Part shown: piece after piece, positions 26,362 to 35,598 of the stretch
Layout of the letters: every line of letters starts with the position of its first letter
Position numbering within the stretch: the first letter of the stretch is position 1
Assembly (NCBI RefSeq): GCF_013282215.1
Contig: NZ_CP048103.1
Location: 1,488,001-1,552,000, forward strand
Length of the DNA stretch: 64,000 nt
Reading direction: 5' to 3'
DNA from: Kroppenstedtia eburnea
GTDB taxonomy: Bacteria > Bacillota > Bacilli > Thermoactinomycetales > DSM-45169
Translations under genes and position numbers: made by a program
The notes under the pieces: generated by a model
Databases searched by the model: none
Told to the model about the DNA's origin: nothing
The model's input: the letters and a program-made list of their open reading frames with translations, nothing else

Positions 26362-27663
26362 ATGGGACAAGAACCGATACGGGTGGGTCTGATGGGTCTT
26401 GGCACCGTGGGCTCCGGTGTGGTCCGTCTGGTGAAAAATCATCAGGAGGACCTGTTGCAACGGGCGGGACGCGGGATATCCATCGAGAAGATTCTGGTGA
26501 GAGACAAGAGGAAAGAGCGATCCGTCCAGGTGGATCCCGCCTTGTTGACGGACCGGCCGGAGGAGATTCTCCATGATGAGGGGATCGATCTGGTGGTGGA
26601 GGTGATGGGCGGGATCGAACCCGCTTACACCTGTATCCGGGAGGCTTTGGAAGGGGGGAAACACGTGGTCACCGCCAACAAGGATCTGATGGCCCTGCAT
26701 GGGACGGAGCTGCTGTCCATCGCCGGTGACAAGGGGTGTGACCTCTTTTACGAAGCCAGCGTGGCGGGAGGAATCCCCATTTTGCGGGCTTTGACAGAAG
26801 GGCTTTCCTCGGATCGAATCTCGGCGATCATGGGGATCGTCAACGGGACCACCAACTATATCCTGACGGAGATGACCCGGAAAGGCACTCCCTTTGCCGA
26901 CGCTCTCGCCAACGCCCAGGACCTGGGTTACGCCGAAGCGGATCCCACCGCTGATGTGGAAGGGTTGGATGCAGCCCGAAAGATGGTGATTCTGGCCAAT
27001 CTGGGCTTCCATACCCACCTCTCCTTGGAGGAAGTGCCGGTACGGGGGATCCGTGATGTAACCACGGAGGATATCCGGTTTGCCGGACAGCTGGGTTATG
27101 TGCTCAAGTTGATCGGGATCGCCAAGCGGGATGCGGGGAGGGTGGAGGTGAGTGTGCAACCGGCACTGTTGTCCGGGGAACATCCTCTGGCATCGGTGGA
27201 CGGGGTATTCAATGCGGTTTACGTCCATGGGGAAGCGGTGGGAGAGACGATGTTCTACGGTCCGGGGGCCGGGGAGATGCCCACTGCCACCGCCGTGGTC
27301 TCCGATCTGGTGACGGTGGTGAAAAATATGGGGCTTGGGATCAACGGCAGGGGAATCGTGGCCCCTTATTGTGAGAAACGGTGGAAGAGTCCGCGGGAGA
27401 TTTTCGCCAAACATTTTCTCCGCCTCCGTTTGGCGGATGAGGCAGGTGTGATGGCCGCACTGACGGGCATCTTTGCCGAAGCGGCGGTCAGCCTGGAGAA
27501 GGTGTTGCAGGTGCCTGTCAGCCAGGGAGGGGAGGCGGAGATCGTCCTGGTCACGCACACGGCCAGTGAACATCAATTGGAGGCGGTCCTCCGCCGGCTG
27601 GATGAGATGCCGGCAGTCCGCCGGCTGATGAGCCACTATCGGGTGGAAGGGGGAGATCGATGA
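26362..27663 (+). CDS. hom: Homoserine dehydrogenase
   Basis: A 433-residue enzyme reducing aspartate semialdehyde to homoserine. NAD(P) motif [17 protein letters not shown] (about 8-24), [12 protein letters not shown] (about 99-110), the active-site block [29 protein letters not shown], and [14 protein letters not shown] with the substrate-binding acids. A C-terminal ACT domain ([20 protein letters not shown]) allows threonine feedback. The ATG at 26362 has CAGGGAG 8 bases upstream; the GTG at 26353 lies in that site. Confidence 0.96.
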   Translation: MGQEPIRVGLMGLGTVGSGVVRLVKNHQEDLLQRAGRGISIEKILVRDKRKERSVQVDPALLTDRPEEILHDEGIDLVVEVMGGIEPAYTCIREALEGGKHVVTANKDLMALHGTELLSIAGDKGCDLFYEASVAGGIPILRALTEGLSSDRISAIMGIVNGTTNYILTEMTRKGTPFADALANAQDLGYAEADPTADVEGLDAARKMVILANLGFHTHLSLEEVPVRGIRDVTTEDIRFAGQLGYVLKLIGIAKRDAGRVEVSVQPALLSGEHPLASVDGVFNAVYVHGEAVGETMFYGPGAGEMPTATAVVSDLVTVVKNMGLGINGRGIVAPYCEKRWKSPREIFAKHFLRLRLADEAGVMAALTGIFAEAAVSLEKVLQVPVSQGGEAEIVLVTHTASEHQLEAVLRRLDEMPAVRRLMSHYRVEGGDR

Positions 27664-28721
27664 TGAATCCGGGGCTGATCCAACGGTATCGCGAATTTTT
27701 GCCTGTCACCGATGGGACTCCTCCTCTGACTCTCCATGAGGGGGACACCCCTTTGATACATGCCCGCCGCCTGTCCGAGGAGTGGGGGATCGATCTCCGC
27801 CTGAAAGTGGAGGGATTCAATCCCACCGGCTCCTTCAAGGATCGGGGAATGGTGATGGCCATCGCCAAGGCGGCGGAAGCCGGGAGCCAAGCGGTGATCT
27901 GTGCCTCCACCGGAAACACGTCGGCTTCGGCGGCAGCCTACGCTGCCCGTATGGGGCTTCGTTGCATTGTGGTCATCCCTGACGGTTACGTCGCTCTGGG
28001 GAAGCTGTCCCAGGCAGTGATGTACGGGGCGGAAGTGCTGGCAGTGCAGGGCAACTTCGATCAGGCGCTGGAGATCGTCCGGGAGATTGCCGCTGACGAT
28101 TCCGTCACCCTGGTCAATTCGGTCAATCCGCACCGGATTGAGGGACAGAAGACGGGAGCATTTGAGATTTGTGACCAATGGGGCGAGGCTCCCGATGTAT
28201 TGGCGATTCCTGTGGGCAACGCAGGCAATATCACCGCCTACTGGAAAGGGTTCCGGGAATACCGGGAGGCGGGCCGCAGCGGAAAATTGCCGCGCATGTG
28301 CGGGTTTGAGGCGGAAGGGGCGGCAGCCATCGTGCGGGGAGAACGGGTGGAACAGCCGGAGACGGTGGCCACTGCGATCCGGATCGGCAACCCGGCCAGC
28401 TGGAAGACGGCAGTGGCGGCGGCCGATGAGTCCGGCGGCCAAATCGACAGTGTCACCGATGGGGAGATCCTGGAGGCTTACCGGGAGCTGGCCCAAAAGG
28501 AAGGAGTTTTTGCCGAACCGGCCTCGGCGGCATCCTTGGCAGGGGTGAAAAAACTGCGCCGGTCGGGGAAGATTCCCGAGGGTGCCCGGGTGGCTTGCAT
28601 TTTGACGGGGAACGGCCTCAAAGACCCGACAACGGCGATGGAGGCGGTTGCGGTGAAACCCCGGGTGCTGCCCTGTGACCGGGAAGCGGTGATGGAAGCG
28701 GTGACGGGAAGGGGGGGTTAA
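27660..28721 (+). CDS. thrC: Threonine synthase
   Basis: A 353-residue PLP enzyme converting O-phosphohomoserine to threonine. The PLP lysine lies in [18 protein letters not shown] (about 53-70, lysine about 61), phosphate-binding region [19 protein letters not shown], and the glycine loop [16 protein letters not shown]. It overlaps the hom stop (ATG at 27660, a second ATG at 27663), so the two are coupled. Confidence 0.96.
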   Translation: MMNPGLIQRYREFLPVTDGTPPLTLHEGDTPLIHARRLSEEWGIDLRLKVEGFNPTGSFKDRGMVMAIAKAAEAGSQAVICASTGNTSASAAAYAARMGLRCIVVIPDGYVALGKLSQAVMYGAEVLAVQGNFDQALEIVREIAADDSVTLVNSVNPHRIEGQKTGAFEICDQWGEAPDVLAIPVGNAGNITAYWKGFREYREAGRSGKLPRMCGFEAEGAAAIVRGERVEQPETVATAIRIGNPASWKTAVAAADESGGQIDSVTDGEILEAYRELAQKEGVFAEPASAASLAGVKKLRRSGKIPEGARVACILTGNGLKDPTTAMEAVAVKPRVLPCDREAVMEAVTGRGG

Positions 28722-28723
28722 AA

Positions 28724-29644
28724 ATGGATCCGTTTCAACCCTTTGAAGTGAGGGTGCCTGGCAGCAGTGCCAACCTGGGCTCCGGTTTTGATTCCATCGG
28801 GATGGCGGTGAACCGTTTTCTCCACCTCCGTTTTTCTCCGGCGGAAGAGTTGACTGTCACGGCTGAAACCGAGTCACTCCGGGAGGTTATGGGGAAGGGG
28901 GACAATCTGATCGTCCAAGTGATGCGGGAGGTATTCCAGTCAGTGGGTCAACCGTTCCCCCCCTTCCGGATGGAAGTGGAGACCGGGATTCCCTTGATGC
29001 GGGGGTTGGGAAGCAGTGCCGCCGCCATTGTGGGCGGGTTGATGGCGGCCAATCACCTGCTGGGCAATCCTTTCACTTCTCAGGAGCTGTTTCGGCAGGC
29101 GGTCCGCCGGGAAGGACACCCCGACAATGTGGGGCCGTCGCTGTTCGGCGGCGTGGTGATCGCATCATGGGATGGGGAGGAAGTCCATGCCCTCCAGGGG
29201 CCGCTGCCTCCCTTCAGCTTGGTTGCAGCCATTCCGAAGGTGCCCTTGGCCACTTCCCGCTCCCGGGAAGCTTTGCCCGCCCGACTGGATTTTGCTGAGG
29301 CGGTTCTGGCCAGCAGCCGGGCCAATCTGCTGACCGCGGCTCTCTTCGCCGGAGACTGGGATGCCTTCGGGATCGGTTTGAGGGACCGGTTCCATCAACC
29401 TTATCGGAGTTCTCTGGTTCCGGGGCTGGACCGGGTGTTGCAGGGGGCGGTCCGTCACGGTGCCCTGGGTGCGGCTCTGAGCGGGGCGGGTCCCACGATG
29501 GTCGCCTTCACCTTTGATCCTGAGCCGGTACGTCAGTTTGTGGCGGAAGTCTTCCGGGGGGAGGGGATTCCGGTTCAGGTATTGACCCTGCACCCAGAGG
29601 CTGAAGGGGCTGCCGTCCGGTTGACAGAGGGGATGGGATCATAG
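28724..29644 (+). CDS. thrB: Homoserine kinase
   Basis: A 306-residue GHMP kinase. N-terminal VRVPGSSANLGSGFDSIGMA, ATP-binding GHMP motif PLMRGLGSSAAAIVGGLMAA (about 86-105), HPDNVGPSLFGGVV and the C-terminal GAALSGAGPTMVAF. It follows thrC by 2 bases and completes hom-thrC-thrB. Confidence 0.96.
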   Translation: MDPFQPFEVRVPGSSANLGSGFDSIGMAVNRFLHLRFSPAEELTVTAETESLREVMGKGDNLIVQVMREVFQSVGQPFPPFRMEVETGIPLMRGLGSSAAAIVGGLMAANHLLGNPFTSQELFRQAVRREGHPDNVGPSLFGGVVIASWDGEEVHALQGPLPPFSLVAAIPKVPLATSRSREALPARLDFAEAVLASSRANLLTAALFAGDWDAFGIGLRDRFHQPYRSSLVPGLDRVLQGAVRHGALGAALSGAGPTMVAFTFDPEPVRQFVAEVFRGEGIPVQVLTLHPEAEGAAVRLTEGMGS

Positions 29645-29677
29645 TAGAGTGTTGGGAAACATCAAAGGAGAGAGCCC

Positions 29678-30571
29678 ATGAGACATCCGGTGGCCTATCT
29701 CGGGCCGCGGGGCACTTTCACCCATGAAGCGGCCCGGGCATTGTTCCCAGAGACGGACTACCAACATACGCCTTGCGACTCCATCCCGGATGTGTTGCTC
29801 GCCGTGGACCGGGGGGAGTTTGCCCACGGGGTGGTGCCTGTGGAGAATGCCATTGAGGGATCAGTCAATCTGACGCTGGATTGGCTGGTGCATCATGTGG
29901 ACGTGACCCTGACCGCTGAACTGATCCATCCCATCAACCAGAATCTGATGACCCATCCGGATCATGCCCATTGGCCATTGTCCCGATTTACGCGGGTGTT
30001 GTCCCATCCCCAGGCGGTGGCTCAGTGTCGATCCCATCTGCGGGAGGCTTTGCCTGGAGCAGCTGTCAGCTATGTGGACAGCACCGCAGAGGCCGCCCGG
30101 CGGGTGGCCGGCCATCCGGAGGAAGCATGGGTGGCCATCGGACCCCAAAGCTCCGGCCGGCTGTATGGCTTGAGGATTTTGGAGTCGGGGATTCAGGATT
30201 ATCCCAACAATTTCACCCGGTTTATCTCCGTGGGCCGGCCTTGGACGCACCCGACGGCGGCCGCTGTCGGGTGGAAGACGACTCTCCTGATCACGCTGCC
30301 CTCAGACTTTCCCGGTGCCCTTCACCGGGTGTTGGCCTCTTTTGCCGACCGCAAGATCAACCTGTCCCGGATTGAGTCCCGTCCCACCAAGAAAAGGCTG
30401 GGGACCTACTACTTTTTCATCGATGCGGAGGAGGGATTGGACCACCCGGGAATGGTGAAGGCCGTCGCGGATGTGGAGCATTGGGGCTGTCAGGTGCGCC
30501 GGCTGGGCTCCTACCCCTGCTACACTTTCGACAAAATCGGTGATCCCCGTCCGGTTGACAACGGCCGATGA
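29678..30571 (+). CDS. pheA: Prephenate dehydratase
   Basis: A 297-residue enzyme making phenylpyruvate. N-terminal AYLGPRGTFTHEAARALF, VVPVENAIEGSVNLTLD, the catalytic TRF motif in YPNNFTRFISVG (about 168-179), and a C-terminal ACT domain with GALHRVLASFADRKINLSRI and ESRP, the phenylalanine-binding site. AAAGGAGAG lies upstream. It follows thrB by 33 bases; the ilvE promoter overlaps its last codons. Confidence 0.95.
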   Translation: MRHPVAYLGPRGTFTHEAARALFPETDYQHTPCDSIPDVLLAVDRGEFAHGVVPVENAIEGSVNLTLDWLVHHVDVTLTAELIHPINQNLMTHPDHAHWPLSRFTRVLSHPQAVAQCRSHLREALPGAAVSYVDSTAEAARRVAGHPEEAWVAIGPQSSGRLYGLRILESGIQDYPNNFTRFISVGRPWTHPTAAAVGWKTTLLITLPSDFPGALHRVLASFADRKINLSRIESRPTKKRLGTYYFFIDAEEGLDHPGMVKAVADVEHWGCQVRRLGSYPCYTFDKIGDPRPVDNGR

Positions 30572-30583
30572 TGAGCCTATAAT
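30555..30583 (+). promoter_or_regulatory. Consensus sigma-A promoter of ilvE inside the end of pheA
   Basis: TTGACA (30555-30560), 17-base spacer, TATAAT (30578-30583): a perfect match. It straddles the pheA stop (30569-30571). The transcript begins with the riboswitch. Confidence 0.92.
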
Positions 30584-30616
30584 CATCGTTAAATCAGTTT
30601 TTGGAATCATATCAGA

Positions 30617-30712
30617 AGGATACCTAGGGTTCCGCTTCGCCGGTGTTGTGAAGGTCTGGTCCAAGCGGTATCAACACCTGACTCCGGTGTACACCGTGGG
30701 GAGAAAAGCCCC
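30617..30712 (+). promoter_or_regulatory. ykkC-class riboswitch aptamer, probably subtype 2a (ppGpp)
   Basis: The ykkC core is readable: P1 arms GATACC (30619-30624) and GGTATC (30667-30672), the conserved ACCTAGGGTTCCGC after the first arm, CTGGTCCAAGCG before the second, and the 3-prime part ACACCGTGGGG then GAGAAAAGCCCC. ykkC RNAs sense guanidine, ppGpp or PRPP by subtype; those before branched-chain amino acid genes such as ilvE are the ppGpp subtype. Subtype is inferred from context and not from the distinguishing nucleotides. Confidence 0.85.
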
Positions 30713-30761
30713 TTGCGGCAGGTTCTGATTTCAGTTCAGCCTGCTGTAAGGGGTTTGTTGT
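30709..30761 (+). terminator. Riboswitch expression-platform terminator
   Basis: CCCCTTGCGGCAGG (30709-30722) pairs with CCTGCTGTAAGGGG (30740-30753) followed by TTTGTTGT. Its first arm uses the CCCC that the aptamer pairs with GGGG (30698-30701), so ligand-bound aptamer and terminator exclude each other: ligand should turn ilvE on. Confidence 0.85.
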
Positions 30762-30793
30762 ATCCAAAATTACCATTTTCGGGGGTGGAATCC

Positions 30794-31714
30794 ATGGAAG
30801 AGCGTTGGGTGTACATGAATGGCGATTTTGTGAAAAAGGAGGAGGCCAAGGTCTCCATTTTCGACCACGGGTTTCTCTACGGTGACGGGGTGTTCGAGGG
30901 AATCCGGGTGTATGGGGGGAATGTATTCCGGCTGCGGGAACACCTGGAGCGCCTGTATGAATCAGCCCGCTCCATCCTGCTCGACATCCCCGGCGGGATC
31001 GGGGAGATGGAAAAGGCCGTTCTGGATACCGTGCGGAAAAACCGGTTGACCGATGCATACATCCGGTTGGTGGTCTCCCGGGGAAAAGGGGAGCTCTGTC
31101 TCGACCCCGCCAAGTGCTCCAATCCTCAGGTAATCATCATTGCCGATCAAGTCAAAATGTTCCCTCAGGAACAGTATGACCATGGGTTGAAGATCATCAC
31201 CGTCCCCACCCGGCGCAATGTACCTGACGCCCTCAACCCGAAGATCAAATCTCTTAACTATCTGAACAATATCCTGGTGAAAATCGAAGCCAACCAGGCC
31301 GGCGTCGGGGAAGCCCTGATGCTGAACAGTGACGGCTATGTGGCGGAAGGGTCGGGAGACAACATCTTTATCGTGAAGCGTGGCATCCTCTGCACGCCCC
31401 CCGGATATGTGGGCGCCCTCGACGGAATCACCCGCCGCGCCATCATGGACCTGTGTGATCGCCTCGGGTATGAGGTGAAGGAACAGCCCTTCACCCGTCA
31501 CGATGTCTATGTGGCCGATGAAGTTTTTCTCACCGGAACCGCCGCCGAAGTGATCGCCGTCGTCCAGGTGGACGGTCGCAGGATCGGGGAGGGCAAACCG
31601 GGCCCGATCACCCGCCATCTCCTGGCGGAGTTCCGCAAACTGGTTACCGTGGAAGGATCCCGGGTGTATCCGGAAACTGCCACGAAACAGGTGGCGGCCA
31701 GCCCGGTGAGTTGA
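30794..31714 (+). CDS. ilvE: Branched-chain amino acid aminotransferase
   Basis: A 306-residue fold-type IV PLP aminotransferase. FDHGFLYGDGVFEGIRVYGG (about 23-42), PLP lysine in NPKIKSLNYLNNILVKIEA (lysine about 152), GYVAEGSGDNIFIVK (about 183-197) and the TGTAAEV loop near 250. It makes valine, leucine and isoleucine from their oxoacids; D-amino acid aminotransferase is the look-alike, but the DALNPKIKSLNYL stretch fits IlvE. GGGGGTGGA precedes the ATG. Confidence 0.93.
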   Translation: MEERWVYMNGDFVKKEEAKVSIFDHGFLYGDGVFEGIRVYGGNVFRLREHLERLYESARSILLDIPGGIGEMEKAVLDTVRKNRLTDAYIRLVVSRGKGELCLDPAKCSNPQVIIIADQVKMFPQEQYDHGLKIITVPTRRNVPDALNPKIKSLNYLNNILVKIEANQAGVGEALMLNSDGYVAEGSGDNIFIVKRGILCTPPGYVGALDGITRRAIMDLCDRLGYEVKEQPFTRHDVYVADEVFLTGTAAEVIAVVQVDGRRIGEGKPGPITRHLLAEFRKLVTVEGSRVYPETATKQVAASPVS

Positions 31715-31735
31715 CGGAAAAGAAGAACGGATCAA

Positions 31736-31786
31736 CGAAAAAACGCCCATCGGGTCGAAGTTGCTTTATCCCGGTGGGCGTTTTGG
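31736..31786 (+). terminator. Terminator of ilvE
   Basis: AAAACGCCCATCGGG (about 31740-31754) pairs with CCCGGTGGGCGTTTT (31770-31784) across a 15-base loop. Confidence 0.88.
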
Positions 31787-31869
31787 GTGTAATGGCTTCT
31801 GGTCAGATACTTGGATGCATTCTCCGGTATTGGACACTGCAGGGGATTGAGTAAATCCTCAGAATGCTC

Positions 31870-32086
31870 TTAAGAGGAACACTGCATCGGTCCACGGGGT
31901 GTCCGTCGGCGATCAGATTCATCCCAAACCCACCGGAGGGCATCGAGGACGGCTTCAGGTCTGACCGTCGGAATCATATGTGCAGTGTCCGGAACTTCAA
32001 ACCGGCTGGACTGGGAAGCTCCCGGTGCAACCGGTTGGATGGAAGAAACGGCTCCGTCTTCATTCCCGTTGGAAAGTTCGCTGGGG
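31870..32086 (-). pseudogene. C-terminal remnant of an alpha/beta hydrolase
   Basis: One minus-strand frame, closed upstream by a stop, reads SELSNGNEDGAV then SIQPVAPGASQSSRFEVPDT and AHMIPTVRPEAVLDALRWVW before ending at 31870. DTAHMIPTVRPEAVLDAL has the catalytic histidine and last helix of alpha/beta hydrolases. The rest of the gene is absent. 31787-31869 holds nothing I recognise. Confidence 0.5.
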
Positions 32087-32120
32087 AGGTTTCAGCAGTC
32101 TCCGAGGGAGCGAAATTGAT

Positions 32121-32146
32121 CGAGAAAGGGGCCCGCCGTGGGCCCC
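32121..32146 (-). terminator. Terminator of map
   Basis: GGGGCCC (32128-32134) and GGGCCCC (32140-32146) form the stem; on the minus strand TTTCTCG follows. It begins a few bases after the map stop. Confidence 0.75.
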
Positions 32147-32150
32147 GCTC

Positions 32151-32900
32151 TCATTTCTTTTCCGTCAAAATGACCGGGCCCTCATCGGTGACGGCCACGG
32201 TGTGTTCATATTGAACGCAGATGGAGCCGTCAACGGTGCGGGCGGTCCAGCCGTCTTTGTCAATCCGTGCGCGCCAGCTGCCGAGAGTGAGCATCGGTTC
32301 AATGGCGAGAACCATTCCTGCCTGAATCTGGTGGCCGGTGCCGGGACGGCCGAAATGGGGGACCTGGGGCTCCTCCCAGAGTTCCCGGCCGACACCGTGG
32401 CCGCAGAACTCCCGGACAACACCGTAGCCGAGGGGTTCCGCGAAGGACTGGATGGCGTGGCCGATGTCTCCGATCCGGCGGCCGGGTCGGGCATGTTCAA
32501 TGCCGAGGAACAGCGCTTTCTCACCATCCTTCATCAGTCGGCGGATGTCCGGGGAGACCTCACCCACGGCATAGGTCCAGGCGGAGTCACCGTGATAGCC
32601 TTCATAGAGGGCTCCGATGTCGATCGTGACCACATCGCCTTCTTTCAGAGGCTGGGAGCGGGGAAAACCGTGGCAGATCTCATCATTGAGAGCGACACAG
32701 ATGGAAGCGGGAAAACCATGATGCCCCTTGAAACTGGGTGTCGCCCGGCTTTTTCGGATGTGTTGTTCCACCAGGGCGTCCAGATCCCGGGTGTTCACCC
32801 CGGGGCGGATGGCCTGGCTCAGCAGGGCGTGGCACTCGGCAACGATGGAACCGGCCTTGCGCATCACTTTCAGTTCATCCGAGGATTTCGTACGGATCAT
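32151..32900 (-). CDS. map: Type I methionine aminopeptidase
   Basis: A 249-residue metallo-aminopeptidase. Metal ligands: D in VVTIDIGALYEGYHGDSAWT (two aspartates, about 95 and 106), H in FCGHGVGRELWEEPQVPHFG, E in LAIEPMLTLGS and E in QYEHTVAVTDEGPVIL. The start is the ATG at 32900 (MIRTKSSDELKVMRKAG); 24 residues further upstream in frame lack family character. It is a stand-alone copy; the ribosomal-cluster map would be elsewhere. Confidence 0.95.
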   Translation of the reverse strand: MIRTKSSDELKVMRKAGSIVAECHALLSQAIRPGVNTRDLDALVEQHIRKSRATPSFKGHHGFPASICVALNDEICHGFPRSQPLKEGDVVTIDIGALYEGYHGDSAWTYAVGEVSPDIRRLMKDGEKALFLGIEHARPGRRIGDIGHAIQSFAEPLGYGVVREFCGHGVGRELWEEPQVPHFGRPGTGHQIQAGMVLAIEPMLTLGSWRARIDKDGWTARTVDGSICVQYEHTVAVTDEGPVILTEKK

Positions 32901-33037
32901 ACAGGACACCACCAGATGAAGATTACCGTCGGCGCAGAGGGAGTGGCTGGGGTGCAATCCACCGCCAAGCACCGCCGGAAGGTACTTAATGTGATCCTAT
33001 GCAGGCCAGCAAGAATTGTCAATCGATGACCCAAAAG

Positions 33038-33070
33038 AAAGGCCGGCCGCCGTCGGGCGACCGGCCTTTA
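33038..33070. terminator. Hairpin between map and the ybdD side
   Basis: AAAGGCCGG (33038-33046) pairs with CCGGCCTTT (33061-33069). Both flanks are A/T-rich. It could end the cstA-ybdD transcript after the repeat. Confidence 0.65.
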
Positions 33071-33107
33071 GATCATATCTGATAATTGGAATTTCCGCGG
33101 AATGTGA

Positions 33108-33252
33108 GACGTTGTGAGAGTAACTGAGGGAGGGTTGGGTTTCACATGGAATGACTTTGGCTCGGAAGAACAACGGAATGGAATGTGAAACCCAATCCCG
33201 ACCGTCTTCAAACGCAGTGACTCACAATACTTCCGAATCACAACGCTTATAG
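33108..33252 (-). repeat. Dispersed hairpin repeat, copy C (short form)
   Basis: Short form lacking the two-unit module, in minus orientation. GGGTTGGGTTTCACAT (from 33131) pairs with ATGTGAAACCCAATCCC (from 33183). The outer end reads TCACAACGCTTATAG (33238-33252), next to a second partial end with CACAATACTTC, as in copy B. It lies 10 bases beyond the ybdD stop. Confidence 0.85.
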
Positions 33253-33262
33253 TGGGAAAGAT

Positions 33263-33472
33263 TCAACAACAGCGGCGGATCTTGCCCCCGCCGTATTTTT
33301 CGTCAGTGGCCCGCTTGTGGAATTCCTTCTCCGAGAGCGGGGTTTCTCCGGGGTGATTGCGGCGGAAGTGTTCCACGTAGCGTGCATAATCGGGAACTCC
33401 GGCGATGGCATTCAGATAGTCGGCCACCGCCTTGAAGGATTTGGTGCAGGCTTGGAGAATGGTTTCAGTCAT
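33263..33472 (-). CDS. ybdD: YbdD/YjiX family small protein
   Basis: A 69-residue DUF466-type protein: DYLNAIAGVPDYARYVEHFR then HPGETPLSEKEFHKRATDEK-type residues and a KIRRCC end. Its ATG overlaps the cstA stop (ATGA), the standard arrangement. In Escherichia coli YbdD is needed for CstA transport activity, so it is probably a subunit or chaperone of the permease. Confidence 0.92.
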   Translation of the reverse strand: MTETILQACTKSFKAVADYLNAIAGVPDYARYVEHFRRNHPGETPLSEKEFHKRATDEKYGGGKIRRCC

Positions 33473-35541
33473 CCTTTGACACTTCCTCCTTCCCAAGGGA
33501 TGTAGGGGGATTCGGACAGAGGGAGGGACTCCCGCTTCACCAGCTTTTTGTACCAGATCCGACCGGCGTCCAGGATGATCGCGATCACCATCACCATAAA
33601 CAGACCGGTGAGAACGGCATCGATCTGGTTATTGAACACGATCCGGCTCATCTCTTCCAGAGATTGGGCCGGGTGAAGCACCTCGCCGTCGGCAGCTGCC
33701 GCCTGATATTTGTTGGCGGCGGCGAGGAAGCCGATCTTGGGATCGGAATGGAACAGTTTCTGCCAACCCGCGGTCATGGTGACAACGGTCAACCAGGTGG
33801 TGGGAATCAGCGTGACCCATGCATAAACTGTTTTGCCCATTTTGATCAGGATCGTGGTTCCGACGACCAGGGCGATCACCGCCAACATCTGGTTGGCGAT
33901 GCCGAACAGCGGCCACAAGGTGTTGATCCCGCCCAGGGGATCGATCACTCCCTGATAGAGGAAATATCCCCATCCGGCAACGATGAGAGCACTGGTGATC
34001 ACATTGGCCGGATACCATTCGGTATCTCCCCATTTTTTGGAGAATTGGCCGAGGAGATCTTGCAACATGAAGCGTCCCACCCGGGTACCGGCGTCAATCG
34101 TGGTCAGGATGAAGACGGCTTCAAACAGGATGGCGAAGTGATACCAGAAGGCCATCAAGGCCTTCCCGCCGATGATGCTGGAGAAAATTTGGGCCATCCC
34201 CACGGCAAGAGTCGGGGCCCCGCCGGTGCGGGAGAGGATACTCTGCTCTCCGATATCCTTGGCCAGGCCCGCCAGTTGATCCGGTGAGACGACGAATCCC
34301 CAGGTGGAGATGGTTTGGGCGGCGGAGGAAACATCTGCACCAATGGCGGCGGCAGGACTGTTCATGGCAAAATAGACTCCCGGCGTCAGCACACAGGCGG
34401 CGATCAAGGCCATGATCGCGACGAATGATTCCGTCAGCATTCCCCCGTACCCGATGAAACGGGCCTGGCTCTCCCTGGAGATCATCTTGGGGGTGGTTCC
34501 CGAGGAGACGAGGGCGTGGAATCCTGATATGGAACCGCAGGCGATGGTGATAAAGACAAAGGGAAACAGATTTCCGGAGAAGACGGGACCCGTCCCATCG
34601 ATAAACCGGGTCACCGAGGGCATCTTCAGCTCAGGCATCACCAGCAGAATCCCCAGAGCCAGACCGAAGATCACCCCGATTTTGAGAAAGGTGCTCAGAT
34701 AGTCCCGGGGCGCGAGCAGGAGCCAGACCGGGATGACGGATGCGATGAAGCCGTAAATGATCATCATCCAGGCGATGGTGGTCCCCTCAAAGGTAAACAG
34801 GGAGGACAGGGAGGGGTGCTCCGCCACATACTGGCCCGCCCACAGGGAGAGCATCAGCAACACGAAACCGATGATGGAGGTTTCCAGAACCCGGCCCGGC
34901 CGGATGTAGCGCATGTAGATCCCCATGAACAGGGCGATCGGAATGGTCATCGCCAGTGTGAACATTCCCCAGGGACTGTTGGCAAGGGCTTGAACCACGA
35001 CCAAGGCCAACACCGCCAGCAGGATGATCATAATTCCCAGAATGGCGAAGAGGGCGATGAAGCCGCCGACGGGGCCGATCTCTTCCCGGGTGATCTCACC
35101 GAGGGATTTGCCGTTTCTGCGCATGGAACCGAACAGAATGATGAAGTCCTGTACCGCACCCCCCAGCACCACCCCGACAATAATCCACAGCGTGCCCGGC
35201 AGATAACCCATCTGAGCGGCCAAAATCGGTCCGACAAGGGGGCCTGCACCGGCGATGGCGGCAAAATGGTGACCGAACAGGACCCATTTGTTGGTGGGGA
35301 CGTAATCTTTGCCGTCGTTGTGCACTTCTGCCGGTGTTTTTCGCTTGTCATCCAGTTCAAATACTTTTCGGGCCAGGAACCGGCTGTAAAAACGATAGGC
35401 GACAGCGTAGGTGCAGACCGCGGCCACCAACAACCAGACAGCGTTGATCGACTCCCCCCTGGAAAGGGCGAGAATGCCGAAGGCGGCTGCCCCTGCGGCG
35501 GATACGACGGCCCAGATGAGATATGAGATCCACTTTTTCAA
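33469..35541 (-). CDS. cstA: Carbon starvation protein CstA, pyruvate/peptide permease
   Basis: A 690-residue membrane protein with about 16-18 hydrophobic segments. Family blocks include FGHHFAAIAGAGPLVGPILA, GTLWIIVGVVLGGAVQDFI, SGFHALVSSGTTPKMI and VIALVVGTTILIKMGK. CstA and its relative BtsT take up pyruvate or peptides at low nutrient supply. I choose the TTG at 35541, which has GGAGGAG 6-7 bases upstream; the in-frame ATG at 35562 has none. It forms an operon with ybdD. Confidence 0.93.
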   Translation of the reverse strand: MKKWISYLIWAVVSAAGAAAFGILALSRGESINAVWLLVAAVCTYAVAYRFYSRFLARKVFELDDKRKTPAEVHNDGKDYVPTNKWVLFGHHFAAIAGAGPLVGPILAAQMGYLPGTLWIIVGVVLGGAVQDFIILFGSMRRNGKSLGEITREEIGPVGGFIALFAILGIMIILLAVLALVVVQALANSPWGMFTLAMTIPIALFMGIYMRYIRPGRVLETSIIGFVLLMLSLWAGQYVAEHPSLSSLFTFEGTTIAWMMIIYGFIASVIPVWLLLAPRDYLSTFLKIGVIFGLALGILLVMPELKMPSVTRFIDGTGPVFSGNLFPFVFITIACGSISGFHALVSSGTTPKMISRESQARFIGYGGMLTESFVAIMALIAACVLTPGVYFAMNSPAAAIGADVSSAAQTISTWGFVVSPDQLAGLAKDIGEQSILSRTGGAPTLAVGMAQIFSSIIGGKALMAFWYHFAILFEAVFILTTIDAGTRVGRFMLQDLLGQFSKKWGDTEWYPANVITSALIVAGWGYFLYQGVIDPLGGINTLWPLFGIANQMLAVIALVVGTTILIKMGKTVYAWVTLIPTTWLTVVTMTAGWQKLFHSDPKIGFLAAANKYQAAAADGEVLHPAQSLEEMSRIVFNNQIDAVLTGLFMVMVIAIILDAGRIWYKKLVKRESLPLSESPYIPWEGGSVKG

Positions 35542-35598
35542 CGGGAAGCTCCTCCAATCCATGAATCAGGTCAAATGATATACTCTTTTGTGATTTCG

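Noticed and set aside
26263-27636. 457-codon minus-strand frame opposite hom
   Set aside because: Antisense shadow of homoserine dehydrogenase.
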